From Lepus europaeus (taxonomy: Eukaryota > Chordata > Mammalia > Lagomorpha > Leporidae): a stretch of DNA of 64,000 nucleotides. The position numbers were made by a program, and so were the translations under genes. The notes under the pieces are model-generated. The model made no database searches, had not been told where the DNA came from, and was given only the letters and a program-made list of their open reading frames with translations. Of this stretch, positions 1 through 31,750 are shown piece after piece; positions within the stretch are counted from its first letter, which is position 1; each line of letters starts with the position of its first letter. The DNA is taken from the NCBI RefSeq assembly GCF_033115175.1, contig NC_084829.1, positions 132,032,996 through 132,096,995 on the forward strand. Direction: 5' to 3'.

Positions 1-43
1 TACTATTGAAAATAATAGTATGATTATCAGTTATGCATTGTAA

Positions 44-18592
<18,549 letters not shown>

Positions 18593-19656
18593 TATTTTTT
18601 ACTCCAAAAACATACCGTAAATCATTTTGAGAGAACCTTATGTTTTATACAGTCCTCTGTCCACACTATTGTATTGCTCGGACACTGTCACCAGAGTTAG
18701 AACCGGGAGCCCTCTGTGATACGACATCTCAGGGAAACTTGTGACTCAACACAGCAGTAGGAGAATGTTGCTATGGAGTCTCACACATGTTTGAATGTGT
18801 AAGAATTGTAAGCATCGTTCAAGTTCTGGGGAATAAAAAGAGACCATACCTAAAATTCTTCTACTTCTCGTAAGGAAGAAGTAGCCATGAACATCATCTG
18901 GACACCAGATATTTGAATATATGCCTTGTGGTATTGAAAATCACTAGGCTAATTAATAGAATTCAAATAGTTTATGTTGGTTAGTATCTTTGCAAGAAAA
19001 TGGCTCTGAATTCACTTATTTTAGTTTTGATAATTACAAAAAAGAACAAGAAGAAAGAAAGTTAATGGAAATCTAAATATTTGAGATTTTTTTTACCTTC
19101 TCTATATATTCTCTCTAAACTAACTTATTAATTCCATGTAACATTTTTAAAATTGTGATTGGATTTCTCCAGATTTAAAGCTCTGACAAGTTAAATTTGA
19201 GGAGACTGTGAGTTGAATGTATCTATTTAGCATAAAATTTTAGTCCATATTTGCACAAAAAGAGAAGTATTTCCATCCTGCTTAATGGTATTTAATATAG
19301 ATTGAAAATATCTCTAATCCAGATTTTTTTAGACAGGTAAAATTGTGTCAGAGAAACTTGTCAGCACATACAAAGTGGAAATTTTCATTGAGATGCTTGA
19401 AATGTTTTTCCTCTGTGCATAAAACGACCCCACCAGCAGCAGAGCTATACTGAGCTGAGGTACTCATTTTGGAGTCCCATAAAGTTGAAGAGATCATGCT
19501 ACTGACCACTTATCTTCTCCACGAACATGACAAGCAACACAAGCTTGATTTCCCTGTTGCATTTAGTGTATCCTTTCATTCCAGCCTTGAACCTTCAAAG
19601 ACCACATTAATTTTCAGATTATCTGGGTCCAATATAGGTATTAGTACACCCAAGGT

Positions 19657-19660
<4 letters not shown>

Positions 19661-19690
<30 letters not shown>
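19661..19690. repeat. poly(T) run, ~30 bases
   Basis: Uninterrupted T tract in the presumed 3' UTR; it would be a poly(U) tract in the mRNA if the distal poly(A) site is used. Confidence 0.9.
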
Positions 19691-19693
<3 letters not shown>

Positions 19694-19904
19694 GTCCTTC
19701 TTATGATAAACCTGATTCAGCAGCCTAGGGACCAACCACAAAGACTTTTAGATAATACAGTTTACATCCTAACCTGGAACATTTCATTGGTTTTGTTTTT
19801 TAGTTCCACAGTGTCCTGAGGCTGTGAGACTTCCAGTCAATTTTCCCTCTGTTGTTCAGATTGGGTGATGTATACTGTTCTGTCTTCACGTTTAATGATT
19901 GTTT

Positions 19905-21060
19905 CCTCTAGTTCATTCTGCTGTTGAGCCCATCCATTGATTTTTGTATTTTAGTTATTATTGCTTTTATTTCTAGGATTTCTGTTTGGCTCCTTTTCAT
20001 ATGTTCTGTTTACTCAGAGTTTCTGTCTCTTTGCCAAGACTTTCTGTTTCTTTGCTGAGACTTTCCATGTTTTCATGTGTTTCAAGTGTGCTTGCAATTC
20101 CTTGTTGAAGCATTTTTATGATGGCTCTTGTAAAACCCTGATAGATAATTTCAACTTGTGTATCATCTCAGTGTTTGCATCTACACCTTGTCTTTTTTCA
20201 TTCAAAAACATTTTCCTACTTCGTATGATGAGAAATTTTTATTTGAATCCTGGATATTTTCAGTATTGTGAGATTATGGATTTTATATAAATATGCTATT
20301 GCTGACTTTCTCTGATAGCATGGTAAGAGGGATTTTAGAGAGTGACTGCCTCATGACTACCAAGTGTCCAAGTTCCCTACTAGTCTTGAGATAAGAAGGG
20401 GCCTTGTTGCTGCTCAGCTCAGTAGGGATTCTTCTCCCCATTAGGCTTCTGTTGATGCCTCCGTGATTGGGATTTATATATGTGGCATCTTGTTAATACT
20501 CTCACGTGAACTCTACTGATGCTATGGGGGGGGGGGGGCGCAAGAAGGACTTCATTATCACAGGTGGGGATGGAATTCCTGCTTCTCTACCCAGCCTTCG
20601 CTGACATCACCCTGTCAGGGACCCCTGTTTACAGCCTGGCAAGGTTGGAAGTCTAGGCTCTGCACTCAGCCTTTGCTGGTGTGTGTGGGGCCACTTCTAT
20701 TTCGTGGTGTTTGGTTGGAGTAGAGAGTATTTGTTTGGCCTTGCTATGCTGCTCCTTTTCTGGTCCTTTTACTGGAGAGAGCAGGCCTGTCTTAGGCTTT
20801 TATTTTTCTTGCCTGCACGTGTTGGTGTTTCTAGATGGCAGACTTCTTCAGCTCTATGTCTGAGATATATGAGCTGGAAAGAATCTCAGGGAACTCATCA
20901 CAGGGTTGTTCCTTGTGTCTCCAGGTTCCTAATCTGTCTTTTGTCTTCTGTCCATTGTTTGGAATCTTCCTATGTTGGTTTAGTTTATAATATCCAATCT
21001 TTTTGTCTTCACAAAGCAGAAAGATATCTGTTCCATCTTTGGAGAGCTATCTCACTGATT
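19905..21060 (-). repeat. old LINE-like sequence (probable L1M)
   Basis: 'tttggctccttttcatatgt', 'tttgctgagactttccatg', 'ttgttgaagcatttttatgatgg' and 'gaatcctggatattttcagta' resemble a segment common in ancient mammalian L1 copies. Subfamily not assigned. Contains a G run at about 20526-20538. Confidence 0.45.
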
Positions 21061-22283
21061 TTTATATAGCCATACAAAACATTGTTGACTCAAAGCATAT
21101 TAGCAGAGCTTAATGAAATGAGTAGATGCCCATTCCCTACAGAGAAGAACAAGTTACAATCCTTACAGTAAAAAGAGGCAGCAGAAATGTAAACAATCCC
21201 TGAAGAGTGGTACTTGCTAGAGTGAGGCCGTGAGAGGGGAGACACGGAGGGTATCCATACCCACTTGTCAGCTTTTGGGCTAAGACTTGGAGGGTGAATT
21301 TGGAGATCTCCCGTTGAACAAGGTAAAGAAGAGACATTCTAATATTCCTGAGATGCATTTTTTTTTTGCATTTTTTCCCATTATAACTGCTTCCAACATT
21401 TTCCCCAAATGTCACTGTGACCACCTTATTATAATGCACAACCACTGCACTTTCTTGCTTTGTTGTAATAACCTGTTGTTAAAGGAAATGTCAGATTGAC
21501 ATTCGTTACACTGACTCTTTCAGGAAAGAGCATCAAAATCTGCTTCTATTTGACTTTTTTCATTGCTCTTAAACAGTATTCCTTTTTTCCTTTTCCTGTC
21601 TTGAGAGAGACCTCTGCTTTTGCCACTTCATGATTTTAAAACATGTGACTGATATCCAAATTGCATGTAAATTGACACGACCATTCAGTGTTTCCTTGAT
21701 ATCTGCAGGTAACGTTTCACAGCTCCCCATGAATACCAGGAATCCAATGATGTTCGAGTCTTTTATATAAAATGGTGTATTTAATGGCCCAGTTCCACTG
21801 TAATAGAACCCATGAATGGAAGCTGTCTCTCTGCCTCTGTCTCTCTGCTTTTCATGTGAATGTAAATAAACAGGACTGTGAGGCCGATGGCAGTGGCTAG
21901 GTTCTGTATGAAGAAATAAGATAGGTATGGAGCAGAGACCACCCCTTTTTCTGGGCCAGATTATTTCCAGACACACAACAACCCCTCCCCCCTTGACTTT
22001 TTTATTTTTAGCCATAATATCCTTCCTGCCCTATACTATGAAAGTGCCCTTATCTGTCAGAGAAACTGGCAGTTGAACTTTGAAACTGAATGTGTTGGCT
22101 ACACCTCCTGCTGAGGGCTTGTCACATAGGTGAATGTGCTCATCAGCATCTGGTAAACTTTACCCTGGCTGCGGTCTCAGGACATTTTCCCCTGGTTTTT
22201 GGCCAATCTAAATATCGTAAGAGAGCAAAAGAAATTCCTCTACAGAATATAGGTGTCTCTAAGCTGAGCAGTGTGGATTTACA

Positions 22284-22289
22284 AATAAA
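22284..22289 (+). terminator. candidate distal poly(A) signal of ENPP1
   Basis: aataaa, with a GT-rich region 25-50 bases downstream. Nearer candidates are aataaa at 18832 and near 21864. Confidence 0.4.
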
Positions 22290-22483
22290 ACATATATAGA
22301 GAATCCTGGCTGCTTTCCTGTGTGGCTGTGTGGGGAGGGTGGGAACAAGGCAATGGGCGATGGTGCTGAGTCCAACGGTTGTTGACCATTAGCCACAGCT
22401 GTATTGTTAGAAGGAGAAAAAAAGATCCAAAGTTCATTTCAGGTTCACAGAGTAAACCTTTCTGATCTGTGTCCTACATCCTT

Positions 22484-22815
22484 ATTTTTTATTTTTATTT
22501 TTTGGACAGGCAGAGTGGACAGTGAAAGAGAGAGACAGAGAGAAAGGTCTTCCTTTTGCCGTTGGTTCACCCTCCAATGGCTGCCATGGCCGGCACACTG
22601 CGCTGATCCGAAGCCAGGAGCCAGATGCTTCTGGTCTCCCATGGGGTGCAGGGCCCAAGAACCTGGGCCATCCTCCACTGCACTCCTGGGCCACAGCAGA
22701 GAGCTGGCCTGGAAGAGGGACAACCGGGACAGAATCCGGCGCCCTGACTGGGACTAGAACCTGGTGTGCCAGCGCCACAGGCGGAGGATTAGCCTATTGA
22801 GCTGCGGCGCTGGCC
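22484..22815 (-). mobile_element. CSINE, young subfamily
   Basis: Antisense copy; duplications cctacatcctt at 22473-22483 and 22814-22824. It lies just beyond the presumed ENPP1 3' end. Confidence 0.93.
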
Positions 22816-23130
22816 TACATCCTTTTTTTTTGATGTTCTAGTAACATTTAAGAATGCTTCCAGGTTGGAACTCTCTGAAAACAAAGTTTCCAACTTGTAA
22901 CTTCATAGAATTATTCAACGTCAGACATTTGCATTTACTCTCTTCATTACAATGATTGGAGAAGAAGTGAAGATGTTTACTAGAAATCATAAACATGGCA
23001 GAAACCATAGAAGCATAAAATACATCTCAGTGTATTAGAACCGGAAGAGGCTATGGAAAAGATCCACTGTTAGAATGCCAAAAAGAAACAATGTGAGGTA
23101 ATCCTTTCATTCCACCTGGAGGCTGGTTGT

Positions 23131-23450
23131 AAAATATTTATTTTCATTTAATTTGAAAGGCAGAGAGACAGAGTTAGACAGACAGACAGACAGATCTCCC
23201 ATCCATTATTTCACTACCCAAATGCCTGCAACAGTGAGGGCAGGCCAGTCTGAAGCCAGGAGCCTGGAACTCAATCCTGGTCTCCTAATTGGTGGCCGGA
23301 ACTCAGCTACTTGAGCTGCCACCTGGTGCCTTCCAGGTTGCATGTTAGCAGGAGGCTTGAATGGAGAGCAAAGCTAGGACTTGCATCTAGGCACTGATAG
23401 GGCACGTGGGTGTTTCAAACAGTGTCTCAACAGCAGTGCTCAAAGTCCCC
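23131..23450 (-). mobile_element. CSINE, older subfamily
   Basis: Antisense: aaaatatttattttcatttaa, gacagacagacagac tract, body with 'agccaggagcctggaactca'. Confidence 0.82.
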
Positions 23451-23770
23451 TGAATCCTGTTTTTCAAATTTGATTTTACTATTGCCCTTGAAAGAAAGGG
23501 AGAATGAAGAAGGATGGAAGGGGGAGAGGAGGAAGAAAAGACTATCATTATGTTTTTAAAATTGTTTCTACAAAACATACTTAATCTGTTAAAAACTAAT
23601 TTAAAATTACATTTTTTAAATTAATTTGGGAGAGATTTAGGATTTTAGTAAGAATAATATTTTTCTTTAAAATCCTTGTCTAATTTCACTAAATGACAAA
23701 AGTTCATAACTTTTTACACCCTTGATAATTTTGCTCTATGTTCAGATATTTTTCACTATAAAAAATATTA

Positions 23771-24098
23771 TGGAAGCAGGAGTTATGGTACAGTGGGTTA
23801 AGCTACCGCTTGCAATGGTCACATTCCCTATCGAGGGCCTGATTTGAGTGCCAATGACTTTGCACTTCTGATCCAGCTTCCTGTTAATGCACTTGGGAGG
23901 CAGCGGGTGATGACCCAAGTACTTAGCATCCTTTCATCCATGTGGGACTCCCAGAACTAGTTCTTGGCTCCTGATTGCAGCCTGGTCTAGCATCGGCTAT
24001 TACAGGGATTTGAGGAATGAGCTGGCAGGTGGATGATCTCTATCTGTCCTCTCTGTGGCATTCTGCTTTTCAAGTAAGTAATTAAGTCTTTAAAAAGC
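23771..24098 (+). mobile_element. CSINE, older subfamily
   Basis: Sense, diverged: head 'agcaggagttatggtacag', tail 'caagtaagtaattaagtct'. Confidence 0.78.
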
Positions 24099-25460
24099 TA
24101 TGCATACTTAGATGAAATTGTGCTGGGTGTGATAGATGTAAAGGAATCTGAATTTCATATCTGAAAGTTTGTAAGGTTAAAAACTTGAAAAAGTTCTAAA
24201 TGAGACAGATTTTTTTCAGTCTAAAGAGTAGATCTTGTTGCTCAAATTTTTCCAATTTTTAAAATCTCAGGACACCTACAATTTAGAGTCCTTATTGTAA
24301 ACAGTTCTGTTCTTTGTCATGATTTTTCTATCTGCTTTGAAGAGGCACTCACTTGTACTAAGGAACAAACTGAAACAAGGTGGTAAATCTGTGTGACACT
24401 TGTTTGTCTACCTATTGTTAGGCTGTCACCATTGTTTCACGCATAACACACTTTACAGCATGCCAACTAGATTGGACTTGACCAGATAAGGATTTACAAT
24501 AGATCAAAGTGGTGCTTACTCTTGGTAGGGTGTTAGGAGTAAATTGGGGGCCAGGACAGATGGATTGCCTGCCCCCCTTGGGTGCTCATTTATCAACATT
24601 TTTACCCTATATCAAGGTTCAGCTCTAGGCCTTGTGTGTCCTCTTATCTGTACCTCTGAGGCATTGGTCATGTGATTAGACCATGCTAGACGTTGGAGAT
24701 AATAGGCAGCACGTGACCTAGACCAGTCCTAGTTATGCAGCTGCACCACAACTGCAGATGAACAATGTAATTTACTGGTTTCCACTGTTGTTAGATGGTA
24801 TCTGAACGAGCGGGAGATTGTATCCAGACCCCAGACACTAAATCCAAATATGTGGCTTGCTAAAGGCAGTCCTTGCAGCCATAAAGTGTCAAGGTGGTGT
24901 GGTTGTAGGTACAAGAGGATTCTTGGCGTCCACCTGGGGCTTCCAGGGGCTTGGCAGGATCTTATCCTAAAGAAAACACCATGACCACAAACCTCATAAA
25001 TTAGAAAGTTCAGAGAAGTGGCACTATGGAAACATTTTCCAGCCTGTGGTTCTCTGATCAATTTGCTAAGACTGTATCCTTTGAGATTATTCTCAAAAAT
25101 CTATGTCTGTGATGAGATTTGCTGGTCAAGAATATGTTTCACAAGGACTACAACTCAACACCATGGTTTTGTTTTTCCAGTAGTTTTAACTCTCATTTGG
25201 CATTTAGCGTATATTTCTTTCTTTGAGAGACTCTTTTGCATGTATTTGTTGCATGTTTCCAAAGACATCATTATTGAAAGCAGAGTCATCTTTGTATCTA
25301 CTGTTTCTAGCATAGTGCCTAGCACATTGTAGTTGCTCAATGAACAATGCCCAGATGAGTGAAGACCAGTGGAACAATCCCACCAAAACATCTAAGAAAG
25401 CTGAGGCATCACAGGTTACAGAAATTCAGCTGGAGGACAGTCACATGGAAATTAATATTC
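24099..25460. other. no gene recognised
   Basis: About 1.4 kb. The only hint is 'agcatagtgcctagcacatt' near 25310, an L2/MIR-type 3' end. No coding signature on either strand. Confidence 0.6.
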
Positions 25461-25790
25461 TGGGGCCAGCATTATGGCACAGCAAGTTAAGCCACTGCCT
25501 GGGGTGCCAGCATCCTATATTGGAGTGCCAGTTCATGTCAAGTCCTTGCTGCTTTGCTTCTAATCCAGCTCCCTGCTAATGCACCTGGGAAGGCAGAAAA
25601 AGATGGTTCAAGTACCTGTGCCCCTGCCATCTATATAGGGGACCCAGATGAAGTTGCAGCTTCCTGGCTTAGGCTTATCCAAACACCGGCTGTTGTGGCC
25701 TTCTGAGGAGTGAACTAGTAGATGGAAGATAGAGCTCGCCTGATCTCTCTCTGTGCCTTTCAAATAAAATAAATATTTTTTATAAAAAAG
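25461..25790 (+). mobile_element. CSINE, older subfamily
   Basis: Sense: 'ggggccagcattatggcac' head, tail 'caaataaaataaatatttt'. The stretch 25791-26479 shows nothing recognised. Confidence 0.85.
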
Positions 25791-26479
25791 AAATGAATTA
25801 TTCTTTACCTGTCTCATTTTTAAGTGCCAGATGATACTTACAATGGGATATTTTCAAAACGATATTTATCTTCCCACTGAACAAGGCAGAATTTTAAAAA
25901 ATAATAATAGATCAAGAATACATTCCAAGAACCATTCATAATTTTCTCAGTGACTCCATCTTGTGGAAATCTGCTGCCTTGTGAGCTACAGAGCAAAGAA
26001 TGAATTTTTCAGTTTTGACATCTCACACACTGGGTACAAAGCTCACAATGTTTCTGCAGCAACAAATTGATGTCCTATCATGTACCGGCAAAGGTGAGGA
26101 GGCATGCAAGTGTCACTTGGTTCTCACATCCATCAATTCCAGGCAAAGCCAGCTGTGAGGAAAAGCACAACATTGTGGAAGGAATGAAATAAGTAGATGG
26201 GCGGCAACCACTGGGGCATCTGGAACACAAAGAGATTCCAGGCAACTTCCAAGCCTTTTACCAAGGAGATGAGACATTTGTCCACTACTTCCTCTTGGCT
26301 TTGAAATTCTGGGCAGTGGAAAATTATAATTGGCTAAGATTATGGTGAACTGAAAAGTGCTAGAAGTAAATAAACCATTCCATTCATCAGGTGCCTTAAG
26401 GACAGTTGCTAAATAGGAAATTTATTTCTTCATATATCCAATGAGTCAATAATGTTATAGCAATGACATCTCCAAATAG

Positions 26480-26640
26480 GTCAAATATGATGATAATTAT
26501 AATAATAGCTATCACTACATGTTTGTTTTCTTATTTTGCTGAATGATTTAATATTTTTCTCAACAATTCCATTTTGTAAAAATACTGATCTCAATCCTAG
26601 CTAGTAATGATGAAGCCAGAATTTGAACCTAGATCTCAGT
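26480..26640 (-). repeat. MIR
   Basis: Reversed MIR: 'ccagaatttgaacctagatc' and the preceding 'ttccattttgtaaa' region. The stretch 26650-27145 is AT-rich with possible old LINE sequence near 27050-27110. Confidence 0.5.
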
Positions 26641-27160
26641 ACAGCTAGAATATTTAAACAGCCCATAAATGTTCTCTTTCTTATTTTTTCATACAAAATT
26701 CTCTTTATTAAATAAGCATTATTTACAGTTTGTTTTTCTTCTATTCAAAGATAAGCATAGAAAACAAAGAATCTAAGGCTGACTTTCTATCCTCATGCAG
26801 TATATTAAGACATATTGTATGGTCTACAAAAGTGACCTGGAATGAGGCAGCATCACTTGGGATCTTGTTTTAGGAACAAAAATCAAAAGATCAAACAGAA
26901 AAGGTAGATTCCAGCAGATCCACCAAGGAGAGGACCTCTTTTTGTGCTTTTATCATAAAAAAGACACACGCACACATCTGAATATTTGAGGGGAATTTAT
27001 TTTGTATTGATTATTGACTTTTTAATCATATGTATCATATTTTATCTCTAGACATTCCATTTTCTTGGTTGTGGTAAAATGCATATCACATGAAATTTGC
27101 CTTTTTAATAATTTTTAAATGTAAAGTTCAAAAATTTCCTCTTTCAAAAGCCCATTGAAG

Positions 27161-27496
27161 GGGCCAGCGCTGTGGTGTATTGGGTAAAGGCGCCACCTGC
27201 GGTGCCGGCATCCCATATGGGTGCCGGATTGAGTCCTGGCTGCTCTGCTTCTGATCCAGTTCTCTGCTGTGGCCTTGGAAAGCAGTAGAATGGCCCAAGT
27301 CCTTGGCCCCTGTACCCACATAGGAAACCCAGAAGAAGCTCCTGGCTCCTGGCTTCAAATTGGCCCAGCTCCAGCCATTGAGGCCACCTGGGGAGTGATC
27401 CAGTGGATGGAAGACACTATCTCTTTCTCTCTCTCTACTATCTCTCTGTCTTTACCTCTCTGTAGCTCAAATAAATAAATATTTAAAAAAAAAAAA
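27161..27496 (+). mobile_element. CSINE
   Basis: Sense: 'gggccagcgctgtggtgtat' head, tail caaataaataaatatt plus A12. Near-identical flanks aaagcccattgaa and aaagcacattgaa. Confidence 0.9.
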
Positions 27497-27564
27497 GCAC
27501 ATTGAAAATGTTCAAGTTTATTCACCAAGTTCTACTGCATCAATTGTGTACCTAATCAGCTTTT

Positions 27565-27892
27565 TTTTTTTTTTTTTTTGACAGGCAGAGTGGATAGTGA
27601 GAGAGAGACAGAGAGAAAGGTCTTCCTTTTTGCCCTGGGTTCACCCTCCAATGGCCACTGCGGCCGGCGCATCTAGCTGATCCGAAGCCAGGAGCCAGGT
27701 GCTTCTCCTGGTCTCCCATGGGGTGCAGGGCCCAAGCACTTGGGCCATCCTCCACTGCCTTCCCGGGCCATAGCAGAGAGCTGGCCTGGAAGAGGGGCAA
27801 CCGGGATAGAATCCGGCGCCCCAACCGGGACTAGAACCCAGTGTGCCGGTGCCGCAAGGTGGAGGATTAGCCTGTTAAGCCACGGCGCCGGC
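27565..27892 (-). mobile_element. CSINE, young subfamily
   Basis: Antisense copy; exact 14-base duplications cctaatcagctttt at 27551-27564 and 27893-27906. Confidence 0.95.
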
Positions 27893-28192
27893 CCTAATCA
27901 GCTTTTGAAATAGAGTAATAAGCATTAGTAGCATGAATTATTGCCAATAAAAGTGGACACTTAAAGTTAAGAAAGGTTAACCCTCAGTTTAAAAATAGGC
28001 AAGGTCTGGAATAAGACTTGATAGGAAACAAATATAAATGCTTACCATATGGGAAATCATTAAAAATATGTAACTGGCTTTGTGAATGTGGAATTAGAGC
28101 TGTCATACTTTGGGGTAATAGCACAAGGTATCATGATGTATCTGAAGACAGTTTGATAATTGTGTCCCCAAAGTCTATACATTGTTCTTAGC

Positions 28193-28455
28193 CTAGACAT
28201 TAAAATGCCCATGTACTACATCAGAGTACCTGGCTTTGATTCCTGGTTTAGGCTTCTCGCCGCTAATGAGATCCTAAGAGGTAGTGGTGGTAGCTCAGCC
28301 ACCTGGGTCCCTGCCACTCTTATGAGAGACCTGGGTGGAGTTCCTCCTTCCCACCTTTGTCCCCAGCTCCACTGTGGCCGTTGCAGGCATTTGGGAATGT
28401 GAGCTGATAGATGAGAGCTCTTTCTCCTCTCAAGTAAATAAATAACTAAATACTT
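28193..28455 (+). mobile_element. CSINE, old and degraded
   Basis: Sense: 'tgattcctggtttaggcttc', 'agctccactgtggccgttg', tail 'caagtaaataaataac'. Confidence 0.65.
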
Positions 28456-29338
28456 CCAAATATCATTAAGTACTTGAAGTGTCTTTACCCATATTTATAT
28501 ATGTGATAATAAGTGTCAATGTAACAGAAAAGACCCAGGACCTAAGGGTATTCATTAGGTGCAATTCAGTGAGCACCTAAGTGATATTCCCTCAGAATAC
28601 TGCAATTTGCCATAGTGGTTGGAATGCCAGAAGGTCCATTCTGGCTTCTTGCTGTACTACACAAGACTCTGTGTATGTGTGTGTGTTTAAATCATTCTCA
28701 TTTCCACTTTCAAGTGTTGAGTGATTGCAGCTGCCCACTTTCTAGTCCCTTACAGAACAACTGTTTTTCCATGAGTTCTGACTCTTCCTTTCCTACAGGG
28801 CTTTGTTCCCTGAAGCATGAACCCTTCTCTTTCACATGCACCTGTGGTGTCTACCCGTGCACTGCTCCCTTCTCTCTGCTTGTGTATGCACTGTCCATGT
28901 CCTTATCTTGTTAACCTCTGTCCCCTCCAGCTCTCTTTCACTATGGGTCTAACAAATGAATGCTGGGTTTATGTTTCTTCACTTTATTTCCCCACTAATC
29001 TCTTTTTCTTTTGAAACTCTAATAAGTTGTTTCTGACTACCTCCTCACCTACCACAACTTCCCCTTTAAAAAATAGCAATGATTTCTTATTTGACAGTTT
29101 CTATTTTTATTTTGGAAATTTAAGAAATATTATAAAGTATGAGAAGAAAAGAAACAATCATCTATAGCCTACAACTGTTAACATCCTATCTACTTTATTA
29201 ACTTCTTCATTATTAATTAATCTCTTTTAAAGATATTTTTAATCAGTGATTATTTCAAATTTTCTTATATGCTCTGAGTCTGGTTTTCAGGAAAGCTTAT
29301 TTTATTCAATGCTCTTGCTATATCTTACTAATATATGG
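28456..29338. other. no gene recognised
   Basis: Unique-looking sequence with a short GT run at 28672-28686. Open frames here lack any family signature. Confidence 0.6.
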
Positions 29339-29690
29339 GTGACCTTCTATCCATGAGTTCTGTATCCATGGTTTCTACCAACAGTGGATAAAAAAATGTT
29401 CAGGGAAAAAAACTTGGCACCTGTACTGAACAAGACTTTATTTCCCTGTCGTTAATCCCTAAACAATGTAGTATAAGAACTCCTTACATAACATTTACAT
29501 GGTATTAAGCGTTATAAGTAATCTAGAGATTATTTAAAGCATAATGGAGAAATTGTAACCTTGTTTGCATAGGTTACATACAACTACTGTGCCATTTTAT
29601 GTAAGGGACTTAAGCAACCATGGATTTTGGTTATTCATGGTTAGCCTGGAATCAGTTCCCTGAGGATACTAAGGAGTGACCATATTATTT
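29339..29690 (-). mobile_element. MER2 (Tigger-like)
   Basis: Reversed MER2: 'ccatgagttctgtatccatgg', 'taagtaatctagagattattt' and 'ccattttatgtaagggactt' all match. Confidence 0.75.
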
Positions 29691-29839
29691 CTTGGAGCCT
29701 GCTCTTTTCTGTTTTATCAAAACTTCTTTGAGCTTGTTTTTATTTATTGGATTCATCTTCCTATCAGCCTATGAAGATTTCTTTTGATGTTTCTTCATTT
29801 TTAATCCATGTTTCTTCTAGAGGGAGTAACTGGCTTGAA

Positions 29840-29930
29840 CCTTTCCTCCCTCACTTTTTCCTTCCTCCCTTCTTCTCCCCTTCTTTGTTTCCTCCCTTTC
29901 CTGCTTCCTTCTTCCTTTTTTTTTTTTAAA
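29840..29930. repeat. pyrimidine-rich tract
   Basis: TTCC-rich low-complexity sequence ending in T10. Sequence on to about 30355 is unassigned. Confidence 0.75.
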
Positions 29931-30354
29931 TCAGATTGAGAGATGACATTCTGTTGCACCTGAAATGAACAGGTGACCATCTTGCAGTGGTTCTGAGATC
30001 CCTGGTTCTTACTTTAAACTATGGTGTCAGCATTTTGTATTTTCACTTTTCTGAAATCTAAGGGTAGGACAGAGGTGGGAGAAAAGATGGATGAGATTGT
30101 CTTCAAACTTCTATTTGGTCTCTTTCCTTCTTCTGAGATTATGAGGTTCTCATGCAAAGATTCTCTTGGACTTTGGTTTATTTCTCCAATTTATTGTGTA
30201 CTTCAGAGATGTCACCTCTCTGTCAACCCTGTGTTCTTTTTCCTTTTTTGATGAGTTTTGCTTCTAAAATAGTTTCCAATTTCACCATTGTGCTAAATTA
30301 TTTTGTTTTTCTGTTGCTGAATTTTTCTTTGCAATGTGACCTTGCAATTCCCTT

Positions 30355-30800
30355 CATCAAGTCAAATCTATTTTTGTACCCCTTGAATATGGGTTAGCCT
30401 TATAACTTGCTTTGTCCAGCGGAACCTGGCAGAAACTGCCATGAGAATGTTCTTAAGAGGCCTTGCAGCTTTTTTTGGGGTTCTGAAAATTCTCCCATGG
30501 TCATATATAGTCGTTAGGAGTTAAGGTTAAATTACTGAATCATGAGAGACTGTGGAAGAGAGACCCAGGCTCACAGCCAGCACCAAAGTCTCATATGAGA
30601 GAGTAGTGCCATCTCATGCCCTCAGTCCCCAGTGGAGCTGCCATAGGACTGCAGTTTTATGAGCAGTCCCAGAGGAGACCCTCAAAAGAACCACCTAGCA
30701 GATAACAACCATAGAATCATGAGGGAAAAAAAAAATCAATCTTTCTAGCTACTCAGTCTCAGAGTAGTTTGTATGCAGCAAAATATAATTGGGATAGAAA
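30355..30800 (+). repeat. LTR-like sequence (possibly MaLR/ERVL), family uncertain
   Basis: 'gaatatgggttagccttataa', 'cttaagaggccttgcagct' and 'actgaatcatgagagac' resemble old mammalian LTR repeats; the end at about 30760-30800 resembles 'tacgcagcaatagataact'. Non-coding. Confidence 0.35.
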
Positions 30801-30966
30801 TGGGTACTCAAAGCAGGTGTACTGTATGTGCAACATGAAACACTGGGCATGAGCTTTGGGAACTGGCAGGGGGCAAAGGGTGGAAAAATTGTAAAGAGGC
30901 TGTCAGAGGCTGAAGAAGTGACTGCCTGTGGTATGTTCTAAGTACCATTGGAATTACTCAAAATCT

Positions 30967-31299
30967 TTTTTTTTTTTTTTTTTTTGACAGGCAGAGTGGA
31001 TAGTGAGAGAGAGACAGAGAGAAAGGTCTTCCTTTTAGCCGTTGGTTCACCCTCCAATGGTCGCTGCGGCCGGCGCATCTCGCTGATCCGAAGCCAGGAG
31101 CCAGGTGCTTCTCCTGGTCTCCCATGCGGGTACAGGGCCCAAGGACTTGGGCCATCCTCCACTGCCTTCCCGGGCCATAGCAGAGAGCTGGCCTGGAAGA
31201 GGGGCAACCGGGATAGAATCCGGTGCCCCAACCGGGACTAGAACCCGGTGTGCCAGCACCGCAAGGCGGAGGATTAGCCTGTTAAACCACGGCGCCGGC
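30967..31299 (-). mobile_element. CSINE, young subfamily
   Basis: Antisense copy; duplications ctcaaaatct at 30957-30966 and 31300-31309. The stretch 31310-31750 shows nothing recognised. Confidence 0.95.
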
Positions 31300-31750
31300 C
31301 TCAAAATCTGTCTCTGGTAGTAACTTGGAAGACTGGTAACATACCTGATGAATTAGAGGTGCAGGCTAAGGAGATTTCAGGCAAAGGTTGGAAGTGCCTC
31401 TTCTGTAATTTGTTTAAATAAGATATTGAAAGAGAAATCTAAACAAGAATGAGACTGTTGAGTCTACAGCCAGACTGAGAATAAATGCAGATACTGTCCA
31501 TTGAGTCTATTGAGTCTGATTTTGTGATTAGATCACCGAGGGGGAGGGCTATTCTTGAAGGGAGTGAAGGGATGCAATGTTTTGTGACCATACAGCAGAC
31601 TGGATGCTTGTTTGCAAAGATTACCACATGCTCCTTTGTAATGTGGCTTTGTTACTAATCCCATTATACAGTAGAGTCTATTTTCTCCACCTCTTATATC
31701 AAAGATTCGTGTGTATTCCATACTACAATTCCTTTCAAGATTTATTTTAC

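Larger units (their letters stand above)
18593..22305 (+). other. ENPP1: ENPP1 3' UTR (extent inferred)
   Basis: No open frame of note follows the stop. Signals aataaa occur at 18832, about 21864 and 22284. The last is followed by GT-rich sequence (tgtgtggctgtgtgggg), the best context for a distal cleavage site, and would give a 3.7 kb UTR. The human ENPP1 3' UTR is also several kb long. The stretch includes a run of about 30 T (19661-19690) and an old LINE-like segment. The true end needs transcript data. Confidence 0.45.

Noticed and set aside
27161..27240. tRNA-like A and B boxes in sense SINEs (e.g. ggttcgagtcc-type motifs)
   Set aside because: They are the tRNA-derived heads of CSINEs with GA/CT tracts and A-rich tails, without a foldable complete tRNA.
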